From assembly GCA_964611385.1 (NCBI GenBank), contig CAZSXS010000009.1, positions 1-56,063 on the forward strand: a DNA stretch of 56,063 nucleotides. Direction: 5' to 3'. The notes beneath the pieces are model-generated. The model was given only the letters and a program-made list of their open reading frames with translations, had not been told where the DNA came from and did not search any database. Source of the DNA: CAZSXS01 sp964611385 (GTDB taxonomy: Bacteria; Bacillota; Clostridia; Lachnospirales; CAYPQA01). Positions 33,801 through 42,063 of this stretch are shown here, in pieces. Every line of letters starts with the position of its first letter. The first letter of the stretch is position 1. The translations under genes were made by a program, and so were the position numbers.

Positions 33801-34374
33801 CTAAGTCATCATAGTTTAAGCATTCGATTTTTTGAATCTCGTGAGAGGTACGGAATCCGTCAAAGAAATGAAGGAAGGGTACACGTCCCTTGATGGCGGC
33901 CAAGTGAGCAACCGCACCTAAATCCATTGTTTGTTGAACATTGGAGGAAGCCAAAAGGGCAAAGCCGGTTTGACGACAAGCCATAACGTCAGAGTGGTCA
34001 CCAAATATAGAAAGAGCATGGCTAGCAAGGGCTCTAGCACTAACATGCAGAACACCTGGTAAAAGCTCACCAGCGATTTTGTACATATTTGGAATCATTA
34101 AAAGCAAGCCTTGAGAAGCTGTATAAGTAGTCGTTAAAGCACCAGCAGCCAGGGAACCATGAACAGTACCAGCAGCACCGGCCTCGGATTGCATTTCAAT
34201 GACCTTTACGGTTTGACCAAAAATGTTTTTCTTGCCATCGGCAGCCCATTCGTCGGTATGCTCGGCCATGGGGGACGAAGGCGTAATCGGATAAATGCCG
34301 GCTACCTCGGTAAAAGCGTAGGAAACATACGCTGTTGAGGCATTACCGTCCATTGTTTTGAAAACCTTAGACAT
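30841..34374 (-). CDS. nifJ: Pyruvate:ferredoxin (flavodoxin) oxidoreductase
   Basis: This 1177-residue single-chain enzyme oxidises pyruvate to acetyl-CoA and CO2 and reduces ferredoxin or flavodoxin, the central pyruvate step of anaerobes. Domains in order: the amino-terminal half with AEHTDEWAADGKKN, a domain III region, two 4Fe-4S motifs (CIQCNQCSYVCPHA and CVGCGNCAQVCPAK), the proximal-cluster cysteine motif CAGCGETPYAKL and the thiamine-diphosphate domain (GDGWAYDIGYGGLDH). Full length for the family. AAGGAGG precedes the start. It has its own promoter in the 97-base gap after the Hsp70 operon and its own terminator. Confidence 0.97.
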   Translation of the reverse strand: MSKVFKTMDGNASTAYVSYAFTEVAGIYPITPSSPMAEHTDEWAADGKKNIFGQTVKVIEMQSEAGAAGTVHGSLAAGALTTTYTASQGLLLMIPNMYKIAGELLPGVLHVSARALASHALSIFGDHSDVMACRQTGFALLASSNVQQTMDLGAVAHLAAIKGRVPFLHFFDGFRTSHEIQKIECLNYDDLAKLVDMEAVNTFRRNALNPEHPVLRGTAQNPDIFFQARESCNPFYLAIPGIVENYMNEINKLTGRDYKLFNYYGAPDADRIIIAMGSACDAIEETIDYLNAKGEKVGLVNVHLYRPFSMEHFLQAIPKSVKKIAVLDRTKEPGALGEPLYTDVCTAYFEKDEHPVIVAGRYGLGSKDVTPAQIVAVYDNLKADKPKNHFTVGIVDDVTNLSLPVGEEIDVTPEGTISCLFWGLGSDGTVGANKNSIKIIGDHTDMYAQAYFSYDSKKSGGITQSHLRFGKEKIRSTYLVKKADFVACHNPSYVDKYDMLTSLKDGGTFLLNCIWNEDELDEKLPAEMKRYIAKHNIKFYVIDGIGIAKEIGLGNRINSVLQAAFFKLANIIPIEDAVTYMKKAVLNTYGKKGEKVVNMNYAAIDSGITGLKEIKVKDTWATAVDKEEAESTIPAFIKDVVFPINFGKGDNLPVSAFKGREDGTFPQGTAAFEKRGIAVDVPVWKIENCIQCNQCSYVCPHATIRPFLLTEEEMKNAPGSFTAKKAVGKGLEDYQYRMQVSVYDCVGCGNCAQVCPAKEKALVMEPIESQLAESKNWEYAISLAHKENPTSPETVKGSQFEQPLLEFSGACAGCGETPYAKLITQLYGDRMYIANATGCSSIWGGSAPSTPYTTNAKGQGPTWANSLFEDNAEYGYGMYLGVKQLREGLELKMNEIISNTENEEVKAVLQKWIDTMYDGNASKKASVDVVEVLTKALEKCDSSCKNYENVKYILDNKDHLVKKSQWIFGGDGWAYDIGYGGLDHVLASGEDVNILVFDTELYSNTGGQSSKSTPTAAIAKFAASGKRIRKKDLGMMAMSYGYVYVAQVAMGASQNQLIKAITEAEAYPGPSLIIAYAPCINHGLRLGMGNTQLETKRAVDCGYWHLYRYNPLLEQEGKNPFSLDSKEPTADFKEFINSEVRYSSLKLGFPGVAEKLFEQAAEDAKRRYEQYKALANR

Positions 34375-34440
34375 TAAAAATATCCTCCTTAAGTCTTGTC
34401 ATTTTCTAACAAGAACTTTATTAATTTTATCGCGTTGGTT

Positions 34441-34468
34441 ATTATAACACATTATAAAATTTAGTAAA
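34441..34468 (-). promoter_or_regulatory. Probable nifJ promoter
   Basis: On the minus strand TTTACT (34468-34463) and a perfect TATAAT (34446-34441) are 16 bases apart, about 65 bases before the nifJ start, in an otherwise AT-rich gap. This argues that nifJ does not depend on read-through from the Hsp70 operon. Confidence 0.55.
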
Positions 34469-34471
34469 TAC

Positions 34472-35680
34472 CTATCGGTGTATCTTTTTGACTTCTTTCA
34501 ATATATTGCCTAAAATAAGCTGATAATCGCGAATTTTACCCTGAGCCTTTTTGATGCGAGCCTGCTCCATCAATACTTCTGTATCGGTTTCTTTCAAATT
34601 TAGAGCCTTTGAAATGGCGCTGGCGGCAAGGGTCAGATTATAGTCCAGACGATAATATCGCGCCAGAAGCACCCAAAGTCGGGGAGCGTTAGGGTTAACG
34701 ATCAGGGCCTTTTCGATGGCCTTGATGGCAGCAGGAATATTATTGGACTCAGCAAAAACCTGCGCCTGATTTTTAAGGAACTCCTCATAATTTTCAGGTT
34801 TGTTAGCCCCTTCTAGGCTTAGCACCTGCTCGACGGCGGTGGTGGCCTTATCGAACTGCCGGAGCTTGATGTGACATCGGGCCTTTAAATAAAAACCCTC
34901 TTTCAGTTTCAAACCCTCCAGAGCGGATATGGCCTTTTCAAAGATCCCAGTTTCGTAGAACAACAAACCGGTTAAGTACTTATGCCGGATTTTCAAGGCG
35001 GTCTCATAAGCTGTATCCGGTTGATCATGGACACTGCGCAGCCACTCGTAGACGTTACGCAGTTTATCTTCCGCTTCATGAAAAAGTTTCGAATAGATCA
35101 AGCTTTCTGCTGCGTTCAACTGGATCAGGGCTGTATCCTTATGAAGCTTCCCATCATATAGGGCTAGCGCTTTAGTAAAGGATTCGTTCGCCTGGGTGAA
35201 TCGCTTGAGGTGCATAAAACTAACCCCTACATTATTTAAAATCGTAGGGGTTTCTTTTATAGCTGAGGATTTTTTATAGAAATGAACGGCTTCGGCAAAT
35301 GCTTCTTTTTTGAAGAAGAAGTCACCGCGATCCTTCAACCGCTCCCATTCCATGCGAGATTCCCATTTAGACAGTTTCGTCTTCAGTGTGTCAAGCTCCG
35401 CCTCATTAAAATAATCAATGAGGGTCAAAAAGCTCAATAGTCGCTGGGTTAGGCTCTCCTGTGTCCGCAGCTTGGCAATCTTCTTTGCATAAAAGACAAG
35501 GCCAAGCCCATGAAGCCAGGACACAAACTCCTCAGAACAAAAGTCCTCTGTAGACTCCTTCCAATAATGAAAGCAGTGGTACAGAGCCTCTTCTAAGGAA
35601 AAGACGGACATCCCCGTCATCTTAAAGGTATAGGCTGTCGTGTTTTCTGTCTGTGAGGTACAAAGCAGTAGTTCAGACAT
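34472..35680 (-). CDS. TPR protein, last gene of the Hsp70 operon
   Basis: This 402-residue soluble protein has an amino-terminal region starting SELLLCTSQ and containing FSLEEALYHCFHYW, which resembles a domain seen at the start of TPR proteins in clostridial Hsp70 loci (from memory). From about residue 105 it is built of TPR-like helix pairs (GDFFFKKEAFAEAVHFYKKS, VGVSFMHLKRFTQANESFTK, AIEKALIVNPNAPRLWVLLA). TPR repeats commonly dock Hsp70 tails or clients. The start is taken as ATG 35680, 13 bases after the Hsp70-vWA stop; a frame open to 35692 overlaps less well with a ribosome binding site. Role as an adaptor for the operon's Hsp70s is inferred. Confidence 0.8.
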   Translation of the reverse strand: MSELLLCTSQTENTTAYTFKMTGMSVFSLEEALYHCFHYWKESTEDFCSEEFVSWLHGLGLVFYAKKIAKLRTQESLTQRLLSFLTLIDYFNEAELDTLKTKLSKWESRMEWERLKDRGDFFFKKEAFAEAVHFYKKSSAIKETPTILNNVGVSFMHLKRFTQANESFTKALALYDGKLHKDTALIQLNAAESLIYSKLFHEAEDKLRNVYEWLRSVHDQPDTAYETALKIRHKYLTGLLFYETGIFEKAISALEGLKLKEGFYLKARCHIKLRQFDKATTAVEQVLSLEGANKPENYEEFLKNQAQVFAESNNIPAAIKAIEKALIVNPNAPRLWVLLARYYRLDYNLTLAASAISKALNLKETDTEVLMEQARIKKAQGKIRDYQLILGNILKEVKKIHR

Positions 35681-35693
35681 TGAGATCACCATT

Positions 35694-37769
35694 TTATAAG
35701 CGTATTAACTCCGCAATACTCATTGCGATATTATCAAGAATATCGAAAAACTTATCATTCATGTCGTAGTACTTCCCATTGGGCTTGGTTACAGGGGAAT
35801 AGGCGTTGATGCTTTCGGCATCCTTTCGGGCTACGATGAAGGTGGTAACGTTCTTTGACAGAAGCATGTCGCAAATGTTGGCAACACTCTTACCGCTCTT
35901 AGTGGGGACGTGAGGTGGAGCGTCTGTGATGAGGATGAAGATGTTTTTGGAGCCTGCCTCTACCTTGGAGGTGTTTAGCAACTCTACGCCTGTCTCCAGA
36001 GCATCCAGAGAAGACTCGGGAATATCGCCTCCATAGGTTCTGGGAATGTTCTTAACTTGCTTCTGGAACTTGGGTACATCGTCGGTAAAATTGTATACGC
36101 TTGGCTTTTCACGCTCGTTTAGGTCGCCGAAGCCAATCAGTCCAAGCTTGAATTCCGCTCCCTTTGATAAGAGGATATTCGAAAATTCAATGGCTCTGTC
36201 CTTGACCCCGTTGATATAGGTATCCATGCTACCTGTGGTGTCAATAAGAAATACAATGTTCAGCTTTTCTGATACGGTGGCTGTCCTTGCCGGTGGTGGT
36301 GGTGCGGAAGGCTTGCTCCTATCAAATTCCGCCTTCTGGACGTTACCCGTGGACAAATCCTTTACATAGACTTCAAAAAGGTTGTTTTCGTCCAGTGCGT
36401 AGGTGATTTCCACCTGAGTGGCGCCCTTTAAGCCAGAGAGCATGACGCTACCCACATATTTCTTAAGCTCCTCCATGCCTTGTTCCCATTGGTAAACATC
36501 TACGTTGACCGCGGAAGCGCCAGACATGCTAGAAAACTTGCTGTCGGACAAGCGGCAGGGAATTGGTTTGCCCATAGGGATGATGGGGATCAGTTTCTTT
36601 TCCATGGTGTTGATATTGATGACCGCTTCGGTACCGAAAATTTGTCTAGTGATCTGCCCTACCTTCACATTGCTGCTGGGCAGATGGATGAGATAATTGT
36701 AGATGGCAGCACCCATGGCTACGCTCTTGGCTGGGTCGGTAGCCCTATACGGCTCCTTGATATATCCGGCAACCATGCGCTTGACCATAGGAATGAGGGT
36801 TGAGCCTCCCACCAAGATGACCTTGGAGATTTCGTCTGCTTTTTTTCCGGCTCGCTTTAAGGCTTCTTCGATGATGTCTCGGCTGCGGTCAATGTACTTC
36901 CGAATCAGAGCCTCAAAATCTTCTCGGCTCAGCTCCGCAGAAAAATTCTTGGGTACACCTTCATAGATCAGAAGCGGGTTGATGCGGATGGAGGCTTTGT
37001 TTGTGCCGGATAGCTTTTTCTTGGTCAGCTCGGCTTCCTGCTTGATCTTTTGCAGTACACGCTTTCTTTCCGTGTTTTCTAGGGTGTCCAGGTCTATACC
37101 ACTAGTTTCCTTAAATTTTTCCTTGATCCAGTGGATGATTTCAGAGTCAAAGTCGTCGCCTCCCAAGTTCATGTCACCTACATCGGACAATTCCTGGAAA
37201 ACCTCCCCTTCCTCTGTCTGTGATACCTTCAACACACAGGCATCGAAGGTACCGCCGCCCAAGTCATAGACCAAAAGCGTCTGGGCATAACCCTGCCGAT
37301 AGCCATACTCTATGGCGGCAGCCAAGGGCTCCGAAAGCAGATGCACGGTTTTAAAGCCTGCAAACAAGCCTGCCTGCTTGGTGGCAAAAATCTGTCTGTC
37401 GTTGAAGTAGGCGGGGTGGGTGATAACCACCTCGTCAAAGGTTTCTTTGGCAGTTTCCTCCGCTGCCTTTTTCAACTTCTTTAAGATCTCTGCACTGATT
37501 TCCTCTGGAGTTTTTAACTGGGAGCCCACATTGATTTTTTCTGTGGTTCCCATGATGCGCTTGACAGAAATCACGGTGCTTTCCGGATAAATGATGGCGC
37601 CGGCTTTTGCTTCGCTGCCCACGATGATTCCGTCTTCCGTGTAGCTGACAACGGAAGGCAAAATCTCGTCGGTTCCATCAATCTTTACGACTTCAATACT
37701 GTCACTTTTATCACTGTATATAATGGCTACCGAATTGGTGGTGCCTAAATCGATTCCTAAATAACTCAT
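35694..37769 (-). CDS. Hsp70 chaperone fused to a von Willebrand factor A domain
   Basis: The protein has 691 residues. Residues 1-365 are an Hsp70 ATPase domain with all motifs intact: GIDLGTTNS (5-13), a VKRIMG lysine (70), YDLGGGTFD (168-176) and VGGSTLIP (320-327). Residues about 370-485 are a substrate-binding beta domain with VDVYQWEQG and LSGLKGATQVEITY. A proline-rich linker (about 487-494) leads to a vWA domain (500-691) with MIDAS residues D510, T512, S514 (DTTGS) and D616 (ITDAPPH). The helical lid is replaced by the vWA domain. Its start overlaps the previous Hsp70 stop by 4 bases. The vWA domain probably recruits a client or partner through a bound metal ion; the client is unknown. 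Confidence 0.9.
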   Translation of the reverse strand: MSYLGIDLGTTNSVAIIYSDKSDSIEVVKIDGTDEILPSVVSYTEDGIIVGSEAKAGAIIYPESTVISVKRIMGTTEKINVGSQLKTPEEISAEILKKLKKAAEETAKETFDEVVITHPAYFNDRQIFATKQAGLFAGFKTVHLLSEPLAAAIEYGYRQGYAQTLLVYDLGGGTFDACVLKVSQTEEGEVFQELSDVGDMNLGGDDFDSEIIHWIKEKFKETSGIDLDTLENTERKRVLQKIKQEAELTKKKLSGTNKASIRINPLLIYEGVPKNFSAELSREDFEALIRKYIDRSRDIIEEALKRAGKKADEISKVILVGGSTLIPMVKRMVAGYIKEPYRATDPAKSVAMGAAIYNYLIHLPSSNVKVGQITRQIFGTEAVININTMEKKLIPIIPMGKPIPCRLSDSKFSSMSGASAVNVDVYQWEQGMEELKKYVGSVMLSGLKGATQVEITYALDENNLFEVYVKDLSTGNVQKAEFDRSKPSAPPPPARTATVSEKLNIVFLIDTTGSMDTYINGVKDRAIEFSNILLSKGAEFKLGLIGFGDLNEREKPSVYNFTDDVPKFQKQVKNIPRTYGGDIPESSLDALETGVELLNTSKVEAGSKNIFILITDAPPHVPTKSGKSVANICDMLLSKNVTTFIVARKDAESINAYSPVTKPNGKYYDMNDKFFDILDNIAMSIAELIRL

Positions 37770-39409
37770 ACCTTCGCCCCTTTCATTACAGTTTTATTAA
37801 ATCGGCTTGGGTCAAACCTTTCTTTGAAGTCTGATGGCGGATATTCGTCCAGATACCCCAAGTCCTTCACGCTTCCCTTCACCAAGCCGCCTTCTTCTTC
37901 TACCAGCAAGGTGATCTCCAGGCGGGTTTTTCCGCTGGGACGTTGCGGCAGGCCAAGTATTTGCACTTCGCCGATAAGCTTGCAGTTCTCTATGCTGTCT
38001 TGCTTGTCGATCCGCTCCAGAATTTTCAAATTGAACTTAGTCATGTCATCCGGCGTAAGTCCAGTCAAGGTAAAGACCTGGCTCTTCTTTGCAAGGGCGT
38101 AGGAGGTTCCCCGCCGTATCATCGTATAGAAAGAATTCTTACTGCCATTCTTGATCTCAATGCCGATATCGTGGGGGACGGTGACATCAAAGTCTACCTT
38201 TCGCTTATCCGTATCCAAATCATGATGGGACAAGACTCCCATTTTCATGGCAGCGTAATAGGTAGCGCCTAATGAGATATCCAAGGCCGGACGCTCCGAA
38301 GTGTAGATTTTGCTTTCGTCGTTAAAGATGCTGTTCAGCATTTCCTTGACCCAAAGCATTTGAGAGGAGCCGCCCTCCAGCAGAACCCTGTCGATATCGT
38401 CCGGAGCAAGGGGGGAAGTATACGCTTCCCGCAAGGCCTTCAAAACCAGCTTGCGCGTTTTTTCAATGAAGGGGCTGATGATTTCTTCAAAGCTTTCGCG
38501 GGTAATGGTTTCCACAAAGGGGGGAATCGCAAAGGTAAAGGGGATACGAAAGGTCTTGATGCCCGACAGGCGTTCCTTGGCCTCCCTGGCCCGCATGTAA
38601 AGCTCAACCTGATTTTCGATCGCAATGGACTCTTTGCTTTGGCCACTTTTTTTATTGATATAGGTAAAGCATTGATCCAACAAGAGTTCATCCACATTGT
38701 CACCACCATGGTAGGCCTCGCCTCCCTCACTGATGACTTGCAGACGAATCACATCATCATTCCGTTCTGTCACATGAAAAATGGTGATATCTAAGGTTCC
38801 GCCGCCAAAGTCAAAGACCATGATTTTTTCGTCCTGGTTCAGCTTGTTGCGGAAGTTGTATGCTAAAAGAGCCGCCTTGGGCTCTTCGATCAAACAGATC
38901 AGCTCCTCCGAAAGCCCTGCCAGTTCGCAGGCCTTCATGGTAGCCTTCTTGGCTCCGTCATCAAAGTCGTAAGGTACGGATACCACCAAGCCAGCGATTT
39001 CCGCCTTCGGGTTCATGCTTGTACAGTGGGCAAGCAGCTCCTTTAAAATCATGGCAGATATTTCTTCGGGCAGGTAGCTTTTGTCTCCCAGTCTTACCCT
39101 TTCGTTGGTGCCCATCTTCCGTTTGATGGAACGGACGGTGCTTTCAGGGTACAGCTTCATGGATCGATAGGCTTCTTCACCGATCACCCATTCGCCTTCC
39201 CCGCTTTCGTCCTTTCGATACTGGACAACCGATGGCAGAGGAATTTTCCCAAAGCCGTTACTAATATCAATAGACTCCGGCCTTTCGTTTGCAACAGACC
39301 AGTAGCTGATTACCGAGTTGGTCGTCCCCAGGTCAATGCCGCAAATGTACCATTCCTCGGGAATTGGTTTGCCTTCATCGATGTGCTTTTTATAGTCTAA
39401 AAAGCCCAT
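37766..39409 (-). CDS. Lidless Hsp70-family protein
   Basis: This 547-residue protein has an intact ATPase domain: GIDLGTTNS (24-32), SIKRKMG lysine, FDFGGGTLD (199-207) and LEGGSSQM (344-351). An amino-terminal extension of about 22 residues (FLDYKKHIDEGKPIPEEWYI) precedes it. The carboxyl beta domain (about 390-525) has LPQRPSGKTRLEITL in place of the DnaK GIPPAPRG region, and there is no helical lid. The start at 39409 has AAGGAGG at 7 bases; the earlier ATG at 39415 is too close. It is distinct from housekeeping DnaK and lies between a degenerate Hsp70 and the Hsp70-vWA gene, suggesting they work together. Confidence 0.88.
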   Translation of the reverse strand: MGFLDYKKHIDEGKPIPEEWYICGIDLGTTNSVISYWSVANERPESIDISNGFGKIPLPSVVQYRKDESGEGEWVIGEEAYRSMKLYPESTVRSIKRKMGTNERVRLGDKSYLPEEISAMILKELLAHCTSMNPKAEIAGLVVSVPYDFDDGAKKATMKACELAGLSEELICLIEEPKAALLAYNFRNKLNQDEKIMVFDFGGGTLDITIFHVTERNDDVIRLQVISEGGEAYHGGDNVDELLLDQCFTYINKKSGQSKESIAIENQVELYMRAREAKERLSGIKTFRIPFTFAIPPFVETITRESFEEIISPFIEKTRKLVLKALREAYTSPLAPDDIDRVLLEGGSSQMLWVKEMLNSIFNDESKIYTSERPALDISLGATYYAAMKMGVLSHHDLDTDKRKVDFDVTVPHDIGIEIKNGSKNSFYTMIRRGTSYALAKKSQVFTLTGLTPDDMTKFNLKILERIDKQDSIENCKLIGEVQILGLPQRPSGKTRLEITLLVEEEGGLVKGSVKDLGYLDEYPPSDFKERFDPSRFNKTVMKGAKV

Positions 39410-39425
39410 GGACATTCCTCCTTTT

Positions 39426-40991
39426 TTACTTTAGGTGTAATGTAAAACTCTCATCATAGCTGGTCTTGGGGAAAAATTCGCCGAAGCCCAGGTCCATGAA
39501 GTTAGCGATTAATTCGTTATAGCCTTTAAAGTACAGGCTCATTTGTAGGCGGGTAGTACCCTTGGGGCGAGGCGGCAAGGACAGGGTCAAGTCCATCAGA
39601 AGCCTGACTTCCCCCTTGACTGAGCGCTGATAGATGCCCACAGAGGCGGGATGGTCTTCGCTGATGCTTTCGTTAATGATAATGCTTTTGGATATCTTTT
39701 CCTGCCACCAAAAGCTTTCCCTTTCGATGATGGGAATAAAACGGTCATCGTTTTTCTTGAGAACGATACCGATATCAACCAAAAGCTTATGCAGATCCTC
39801 AATCAGAAGCCCTTTTTCGATCAGGCTTCTGTCTGGAGGATTTTTCTCTGTCCTTCGCTGCTCAGCAAAGGCTTTGGCTTTCAGAGCAGCGAGTACAGAA
39901 GCACCTTCTGCAAAAACGAATTTTGCATTCTTGACCGTGAAGACCTTCGCCTCTGGAAGCAGTTCTGTAACGGCTTGTCTGGCCCAGGGCATTTCAAAGC
40001 CTCCGCCGGTGAAGAGAATGGTATCAATCTTTGTGATGGGAAGGCCATCGTACAAGTTTCTGCCCAGCAATCTTCGAATGAAATCTCGAAAGCCCACAAT
40101 ATTTGGCCGAAGTAAATCTTCAATTTCATTTTTGGATACAGTTCTTTGAAAGGGAGGATAGATGAAGCTGAAATACAGCTTCAGCGGCTTGGTTAGTTTA
40201 GCTTGGAACAAGAGATCCTTGTGCTGGTGTATAAAGGCGTTTAAGCCACATTGGGTACTGAAGTTTAACTCGCTTTGCTTCAGCTGTTCCAGCAAGTATC
40301 CTTCCAGAAGCTTGTACACCTCTCCCTCCAGAGCGGAGGTTCCGTTTTTATCGCTCAAGGAGGCGATGCAACGCAAAAGCTGACTTTGATCGCTAAAGTC
40401 GGTTTCGTATACAGAGCCTCTTAGCTCCCGACTTCCATAATCCAAAAGAAGGATGCGTTCCTTCTTAGCTTCATTTTTCGTAAAATAGTATAAATAAAGG
40501 GCGCTTTCTCTATCGGAGACAAAGTCCAGCACCCGGTCGTACAAATTGGCCAAACGGAAGACTTCGGCCAGTTCCTTTTTGGCTTCGCTGCCCAAATAGG
40601 CAGGGACAGAAACAATAATACCGGCAATGTCGGCTTTTGGATTTAGGTTCTTGACATTGGAAACCAGCTCGGCCACAAACTTACTCAGCACCTCCGAGAC
40701 TCGAATGCTGCCGTGATCCAGATCAATGCTTCCCCATTCGCCCAGGCGGCTTACCAAGGATGATAAAGTGATTTCCTGCACGGAGGACGAGCCGGAATTT
40801 AAGATGGCATATTCCCCGAAAACCCATTCATTGTTTTCGGGAATATATTGAATCACCGTGGGAACGGAGGGCTTTCCGTAGCCTCCACTGATATCGATGA
40901 TTTCCGTCACGTTTCGGTTGATGTCAAAATAAGCCATAGCCGAGCTTGCATTTCCGATATCAATGCCCAGATAAAATTTTGACTCGTCCAT
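39426..40991 (-). CDS. Degenerate Hsp70-like protein, probably unable to hydrolyse ATP
   Basis: This 521-residue protein has the Hsp70 fold but altered catalytic loops. Phosphate-1 reads GIDIGNASSA (9-18) instead of GIDLGTTNS. The catalytic lysine segment (SVKRxxG) reads LVSRLG. Phosphate-2 reads LLDYGSRELRG (182-192) instead of YDLGGGTFD, so the GGGT loop and its threonine are gone. The adenosine motif FTGGGFEMP (327-335) remains. The carboxyl beta domain has LPPRPKGTTRLQMSL, like its neighbour Hsp70. The reading frame is intact with AGGAGG before the ATG, so it is a maintained gene, not a pseudogene. Likely a structural or regulatory pseudo-chaperone; it might still bind nucleotide. Confidence 0.85.
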   Translation of the reverse strand: MDESKFYLGIDIGNASSAMAYFDINRNVTEIIDISGGYGKPSVPTVIQYIPENNEWVFGEYAILNSGSSSVQEITLSSLVSRLGEWGSIDLDHGSIRVSEVLSKFVAELVSNVKNLNPKADIAGIIVSVPAYLGSEAKKELAEVFRLANLYDRVLDFVSDRESALYLYYFTKNEAKKERILLLDYGSRELRGSVYETDFSDQSQLLRCIASLSDKNGTSALEGEVYKLLEGYLLEQLKQSELNFSTQCGLNAFIHQHKDLLFQAKLTKPLKLYFSFIYPPFQRTVSKNEIEDLLRPNIVGFRDFIRRLLGRNLYDGLPITKIDTILFTGGGFEMPWARQAVTELLPEAKVFTVKNAKFVFAEGASVLAALKAKAFAEQRRTEKNPPDRSLIEKGLLIEDLHKLLVDIGIVLKKNDDRFIPIIERESFWWQEKISKSIIINESISEDHPASVGIYQRSVKGEVRLLMDLTLSLPPRPKGTTRLQMSLYFKGYNELIANFMDLGFGEFFPKTSYDESFTLHLK

Positions 40992-41011
40992 TGAATCCTC
41001 CTGTGTTCTTC

Positions 41012-42052
41012 TTATCTTGCTGCAATAATATTTGCACGTAAAATAACTGTTTCTTCATTTTTAAAGCCGGTATTGACCAGTTTGATGACCTGACCCTTAG
41101 CAAAATCAGGATTGCTTTCTGCAGTAAGGATTTCATGCTCCTTTGAATCAAAGGGGCTGTGCGGCTCTGGACGGATTAAGATAAAATCGTTTCGCTTGCA
41201 GATGTCTTCCAGTTCCAAAAAAGCTTCATCCATGGCCTGTACAAAACGCAAAACAGCTTGATCGTCGGCATTTCGTAAGTAGCTTACGCTGTAATTCATC
41301 AACTCTTCAAAGGTTGTAATTTCAGCAAACAGACTTTCTTTATAAAACTTTAAAAAGAATTTTTTGTAGCTTTGGCTTGCCGTGCTGAAAAACCTTTTGT
41401 TTCTGTTGTAGCAGTTTTGATAAGGGGATTGAAGCAAGCTTTCGGCAAAGCTTTCATTAATCAGCTCAATCAGATCTTTGTCTTGATTTATCTCTTCCGA
41501 CATCTTCTGAACAAACAATCGGAAACAGTCTTCATAAATAACCGAAAATTCTTCGTCGGTCAAATTTTTGTAGCTTATCAGATCTGCAATTAATTTTTTA
41601 GATTCATCGGTGAGAATTGAAATACCCTCGTTTATGCTTTCAAGCTTAATATCAATGGTTTCGGCTATCCCTTTAATGATTTCATTTTGTTCAAGGGCTT
41701 CTCGGTTAAAACGATATTCTAAAATCAAGTGTTCAAACAAACGTACAAAGTCATTAGCGATTTCGACGCAGGCTGCGCTGCGCTTGCTGATTTCATAAAC
41801 TAGCTTTCTATAATTGTATTCCTTAAGCTCAAACAGCAAGGATTCATATAACTCGGTTTTAAAAATCTCCTTAAACAAAAGTAGCTTATCATTGTAGAAA
41901 ACAAATGCCTCGTGAAAATAGGCCACAACCTCCCGAATCGAACGCGTCCGGTTTTGCTCAAGCTGCATCAGCAGTTCGCTGCGGGCAATTTCAAGCTTCT
42001 TCCAAAAGTACTTAAGCTTTTTTTGTGATATCTCGGATATTCTTCTTCTCAT
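41012..42052 (-). CDS. Long helical protein with a GrpE-like carboxyl domain
   Basis: The protein has 346 residues. The first ~280 are almost entirely helical and charged, without membrane segments, and match no family I recognise. The last ~60 (DFILIRPEPHSPFDSKEHEI to VILRANIIAAR) match the beta-rich head of GrpE, including the pattern of G/P-x-x-FDxxxHE and a closing VLRxAxV strand. GrpE is the nucleotide exchange factor of DnaK; this gene lies between two Hsp70 genes, so it is probably their dedicated exchange factor. The start is ATG 42052 with AAAGGA at 7 bases. The GrpE match is from motif recognition only and needs a profile search. Confidence 0.65.
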   Translation of the reverse strand: MRRRISEISQKKLKYFWKKLEIARSELLMQLEQNRTRSIREVVAYFHEAFVFYNDKLLLFKEIFKTELYESLLFELKEYNYRKLVYEISKRSAACVEIANDFVRLFEHLILEYRFNREALEQNEIIKGIAETIDIKLESINEGISILTDESKKLIADLISYKNLTDEEFSVIYEDCFRLFVQKMSEEINQDKDLIELINESFAESLLQSPYQNCYNRNKRFFSTASQSYKKFFLKFYKESLFAEITTFEELMNYSVSYLRNADDQAVLRFVQAMDEAFLELEDICKRNDFILIRPEPHSPFDSKEHEILTAESNPDFAKGQVIKLVNTGFKNEETVILRANIIAAR

Positions 42053-42063
42053 ACTCAATTCCT

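Noticed and set aside
30841..34374. Long plus-strand frames antisense to nifJ
   Set aside because: They are shadows of a high-quality coding sequence and lack starts with ribosome binding sites and family similarity.
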